Shown here: one piece after another, positions 62,105 to 64,000 of the stretch
Position numbering within the stretch: the first letter of the stretch is position 1
Layout: every line of letters begins with the position of its first letter
Assembly (NCBI RefSeq): GCF_013340205.1
Contig: NZ_BJTG01000002.1
Coordinates: 310,001 to 374,000, forward strand
Source of the DNA: Anaeromyxobacter diazotrophicus
GTDB taxonomy: Bacteria; Myxococcota; Myxococcia; Myxococcales; Anaeromyxobacteraceae
Length of the DNA: 64,000 nt
Direction of reading: 5' to 3'
Position numbers and translations under genes: made by a program
Notes under the pieces: generated by a model
Database searches by the model: none
What the model was told of the DNA's origin: nothing
The model's input: only the letters and a program-made list of their open reading frames with translations

Positions 62105-63885
62105 CGCGCCCCCGCATGCTCCTCCTCGCCGTCGCGAGCGGCCTCGCGATGGCGCTGGCGCTGCCCCAGTGCTTCCCCTGGCTGTCCCTGCGCCCGATCG
62201 ACCCCGCCGGCCACCTCGAGTGGCTCTGCTGGGTGGCGCTGGTCCCGGCGCTCCTCGCGCTCGACCGCGCCACCACCTGGAAGTCGGCCCTCGGGATCGG
62301 GCTCCTCGCCGGCCTCGCCTACTTCTACGCCGCCATCTGGTGGGTCAACCACGCGATGACCGCGTTCGGCGGCGTGCCGATGCCGGTGGCGCTGCTCGGC
62401 CTCAGCCTGCTCGTGCTGTTCATGGCGGCGCACTGGGCCGCCGCCCTCACGGCCTCCTGGTTCATCCGCTGGCGGCTCAACTGGCCGTGGTGGACGCACC
62501 TCCCCGCCACCTGGACCGCCGCCGAGCTCTCCCGGAACTACCTCTTCACCGGGTTCCCGTGGGCGAACCTCGGCTACCTGCAGGCGCGGCACCTCGCGGT
62601 GGCGCAGCTCGCCGCCCTCACCGGCGTGTACGGGATCGCGGCGCTGGTCGTCCTCGTGAACTGCGCCGTGCACGCGCTCGTCCGCGCGCGCCTGGACGGG
62701 CGGCGGCCTCCGTGGCGGCTGGCCGCCGGGACCGCGCTCCTCGTCGCGGCGGTGACCGCCTGGGGGACCGCGCACCTCGGCGCCGTCCGCGCCCGCGCCG
62801 CGGCGGCGCGCCGGCTCTCGGTGGCGCTCGTGCAGGGCAACGTGAACCAGGCGGTGAAGAACGAGCGCATGAGCTACGGCGCGTTCATCCTCGAGCGCTA
62901 CCTGCCCCTCACGCTCGAGGCCGATCGCCGCGGGGTCGACCTCATCGCCTGGCCGGAGGCGGCCTACCCGCTGCTCCTCCCGCCGGATCCCGACTCGCTC
63001 GCCGACCGCCGCTCCGGGCTCCCCGCGCTCCAGCACGCGTGGCTGCTCCTCGGCGCCGGCACCTACGACGAGCGGATGGGGCGCGACGGCAAGCCGGTGG
63101 CGGAGGGCTCGAACAGCGTGTTCCTGCTGCGCCCCGACCTGGAGGTCCAGGGGCGGTACGCGAAGCACCACCTCGTGCCGTTCGGCGAGTACGTGCCGCT
63201 GCAGGACCTGCTCGGGTCGGTGCTGCGGTCGGTGGTGCCGCAGATGGTGCCGCAGCGGCCGGGGGCGGCGCTGCGGGTGCTCAGCTTCGCGCCGACCGCG
63301 ACCTCGACCGCGACCTCGACCGCGACCTCGACCTCGGCCGCGAGCACGACCGCGAGCACGACCGCGACCGGGGTGCCGACCGCGACCGCGACCGGGGTGC
63401 CGACCTCGACCTCGGCGCTCGCGGGGGAGGTGCGGCTCGCGCCCATGATCTGCTTCGACGCCATCTTCCCGGAGGTGAACGTCGCGTTCGCCGCGGAGGA
63501 TCCGGACCTGCTCGTGAACCCCACCAACGACGCCTGGTACGGCTACTCGTCCGGCCCGTACCAGTTCCTCGCCATGGTGCAGCTGCGCGCCATCGAGGCG
63601 GGCAAGGCCGTGGCGCGGCCGGCATACGCCGGGGTGAGCGCGCTCATCGAGCCGACGGGCGAGGTGCAGCCGGGCGCGCTGCCGGTCGGGCCGGTCGACC
63701 CCGACCTGGCGCCGGATCCGGCCGAGCCGCCACGGCTCCTGGTGGGGTCGGTCCCGCTCTTGCGAGGCCGTACCCTCTACACTAGAGTCGGCGACCTCTT
63801 CGCGTACGCCGCGAGCGCGTGGGCCGCCGCCGCGCTGGCGCTGGCGGTCCGCGGGCCACGCAAGCGGCGCGACTCCACCGGGTGA
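62101..63885 (+). CDS. lnt: apolipoprotein N-acyltransferase Lnt with repeat insert
   Basis: A 594-residue membrane enzyme, the last step of lipoprotein maturation. It has about seven N-terminal spans, then the nitrilase domain with triad E286 (IAWPEAAYP), K355 (RYAKHHLVPFGEYVP) and C451 (MICFDAIFPE). Between K355 and C451 a Thr/Ala/Ser/Val-rich stretch of about 40 residues (398-438), encoded by 20 hexamer units, expands a loop. The catalytic residues flank it intact. ATG at 62101 overlaps ybeY. The following gene is prfB. Confidence 0.94.
   Translation: MTRPRMLLLAVASGLAMALALPQCFPWLSLRPIDPAGHLEWLCWVALVPALLALDRATTWKSALGIGLLAGLAYFYAAIWWVNHAMTAFGGVPMPVALLGLSLLVLFMAAHWAAALTASWFIRWRLNWPWWTHLPATWTAAELSRNYLFTGFPWANLGYLQARHLAVAQLAALTGVYGIAALVVLVNCAVHALVRARLDGRRPPWRLAAGTALLVAAVTAWGTAHLGAVRARAAAARRLSVALVQGNVNQAVKNERMSYGAFILERYLPLTLEADRRGVDLIAWPEAAYPLLLPPDPDSLADRRSGLPALQHAWLLLGAGTYDERMGRDGKPVAEGSNSVFLLRPDLEVQGRYAKHHLVPFGEYVPLQDLLGSVLRSVVPQMVPQRPGAALRVLSFAPTATSTATSTATSTSAASTTASTTATGVPTATATGVPTSTSALAGEVRLAPMICFDAIFPEVNVAFAAEDPDLLVNPTNDAWYGYSSGPYQFLAMVQLRAIEAGKAVARPAYAGVSALIEPTGEVQPGALPVGPVDPDLAPDPAEPPRLLVGSVPLLRGRTLYTRVGDLFAYAASAWAAAALALAVRGPRKRRDSTG
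63294..63413. repeat. hexanucleotide (GACCKC) repeat inside lnt
   Basis: Twenty in-phase hexamer units (GACCGC/GACCTC with variants GAGCAC, GACCGG and GGTGCC), including a tandem 18-nt block GACCGG-GGTGCC-GACCGC-like. No frame is lost. Located between catalytic Lys and Cys codons. Confidence 0.92.
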
Positions 63886-63890
63886 ATCAG

Positions 63891-64000
63891 ATGGCTGCAC
63901 CGACCGACCAGCTGCTCGAAGATCTGACCCGGCGCCTGGAGGCGCTGCGGGGGTCTCTTTGACGTCGATCGGAAGCGGAACCGCGCCGCGGAGATCGCGC
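63891..64000 (+). CDS. prfB: peptide chain release factor 2, 5' part with programmed frameshift
   Basis: The gene runs off the right edge. ATG at 63891 reads MAAPTDQLLEDLTRRLEALRGSL and meets an in-frame TGA at 63960-63962. The sequence there is CTT TGA C, preceded by GGGGGT, which is the classic RF2 +1 frameshift site. Shifting by one base gives DVDRKRNRAAEIA, the normal RF2 continuation. RF2 recognises UAA/UGA, and the frameshift autoregulates its level (established knowledge). It starts 5 bp after lnt. Confidence 0.93.

Noticed and set aside
61996..63413. CRISPR array interpretation of the hexamer repeats
   Set aside because: Units are 6 nt, contiguous and coding in frame, with no spacers and no cas genes.

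Overview
The window is very GC-rich chromosomal DNA (by eye above 70 %) with dense, mostly cotranscribed genes, many GTG and some TTG starts, and many 4-nt ATGA/GTGA stop-start overlaps. A DUF4388 protein, a chemosensory operon without a receptor, a hybrid histidine kinase, hemerythrins, a tetraheme NapC-type cytochrome, a rubrerythrin/CCG/DUF3501 cluster and a 2-oxoacid/glycolate oxidase operon point to a myxobacterium-related deltaproteobacterium (Myxococcota), most likely an Anaeromyxobacter-like organism. This assignment is inferred from gene content; no search was run.

Layout. 1-8,000: tail of a DUF554 membrane protein, a bacteriohemerythrin, the glcD-glcE-glcF operon (minus strand), a protealysin-like M4 metallopeptidase, and a membrane/PEGA gene pair. 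8,000-14,100: hybrid histidine kinase, second hemerythrin, and a minus-strand three-gene operon (LivK-type lipoprotein, multispan membrane protein, unknown cytosolic protein) joined by 4-nt overlaps. 14,200-19,460: alpha/beta hydrolase, then an oxidative-stress island: rubrerythrin, Fe-S (CCG) protein and DUF3501 divergent from a PerR-like Fur regulator across a perfect palindrome, followed by exported MsrB and MsrA. 19,600-24,000: OmpA-like lipoprotein, Ala/Lys-rich secreted protein, GT-C membrane protein, small unknowns and tRNA-Arg(CCG). 24,300-26,100: tetraheme cytochrome with a small membrane partner and a NarL-type regulator.

26,150-32,940 is the fatty-acid block yceD-rpmF-plsX-fabH-fabD-fabG-acpP-fabF, with a near-consensus sigma70 promoter, followed by rpiB. 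32,980-40,565 holds glyA, nrdR, ribD, an Ntn-hydrolase on the other strand, ribE-ribBA-ribH-nusB and an aminopeptidase-N-domain-like gene. 40,600-48,640 is a chemosensory operon: cheA, two cheW, a HEAT-repeat gene, cheR, cheB and a cheY-like gene. 48,660-53,440 has asnS, leuS, lptE and rpsT. A 505-bp gap at 53,443-53,947 carries several DnaA-box-like motifs. Next come mazG, a TPR/zinc-ribbon membrane protein and a DUF4388 protein, then phoH, a 7TM-HD phosphohydrolase, ybeY, lnt and the start of prfB with its +1 programmed frameshift.

The most unusual pattern is a dispersed hexanucleotide repeat (GACCKC and its complement GMGGTC) that is present in four places. It is in-frame inside cheA (Thr/Ser/Ala linker), ybeY (Arg-Ser tail) and lnt (Thr-rich insert between catalytic residues), and it is also in the intergenic region near tRNA-Arg. 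Other notable signals are a long imperfect inverted repeat upstream of ribE, the DnaA-box cluster, the PerR-type operator and the SBP/membrane/unknown operon.
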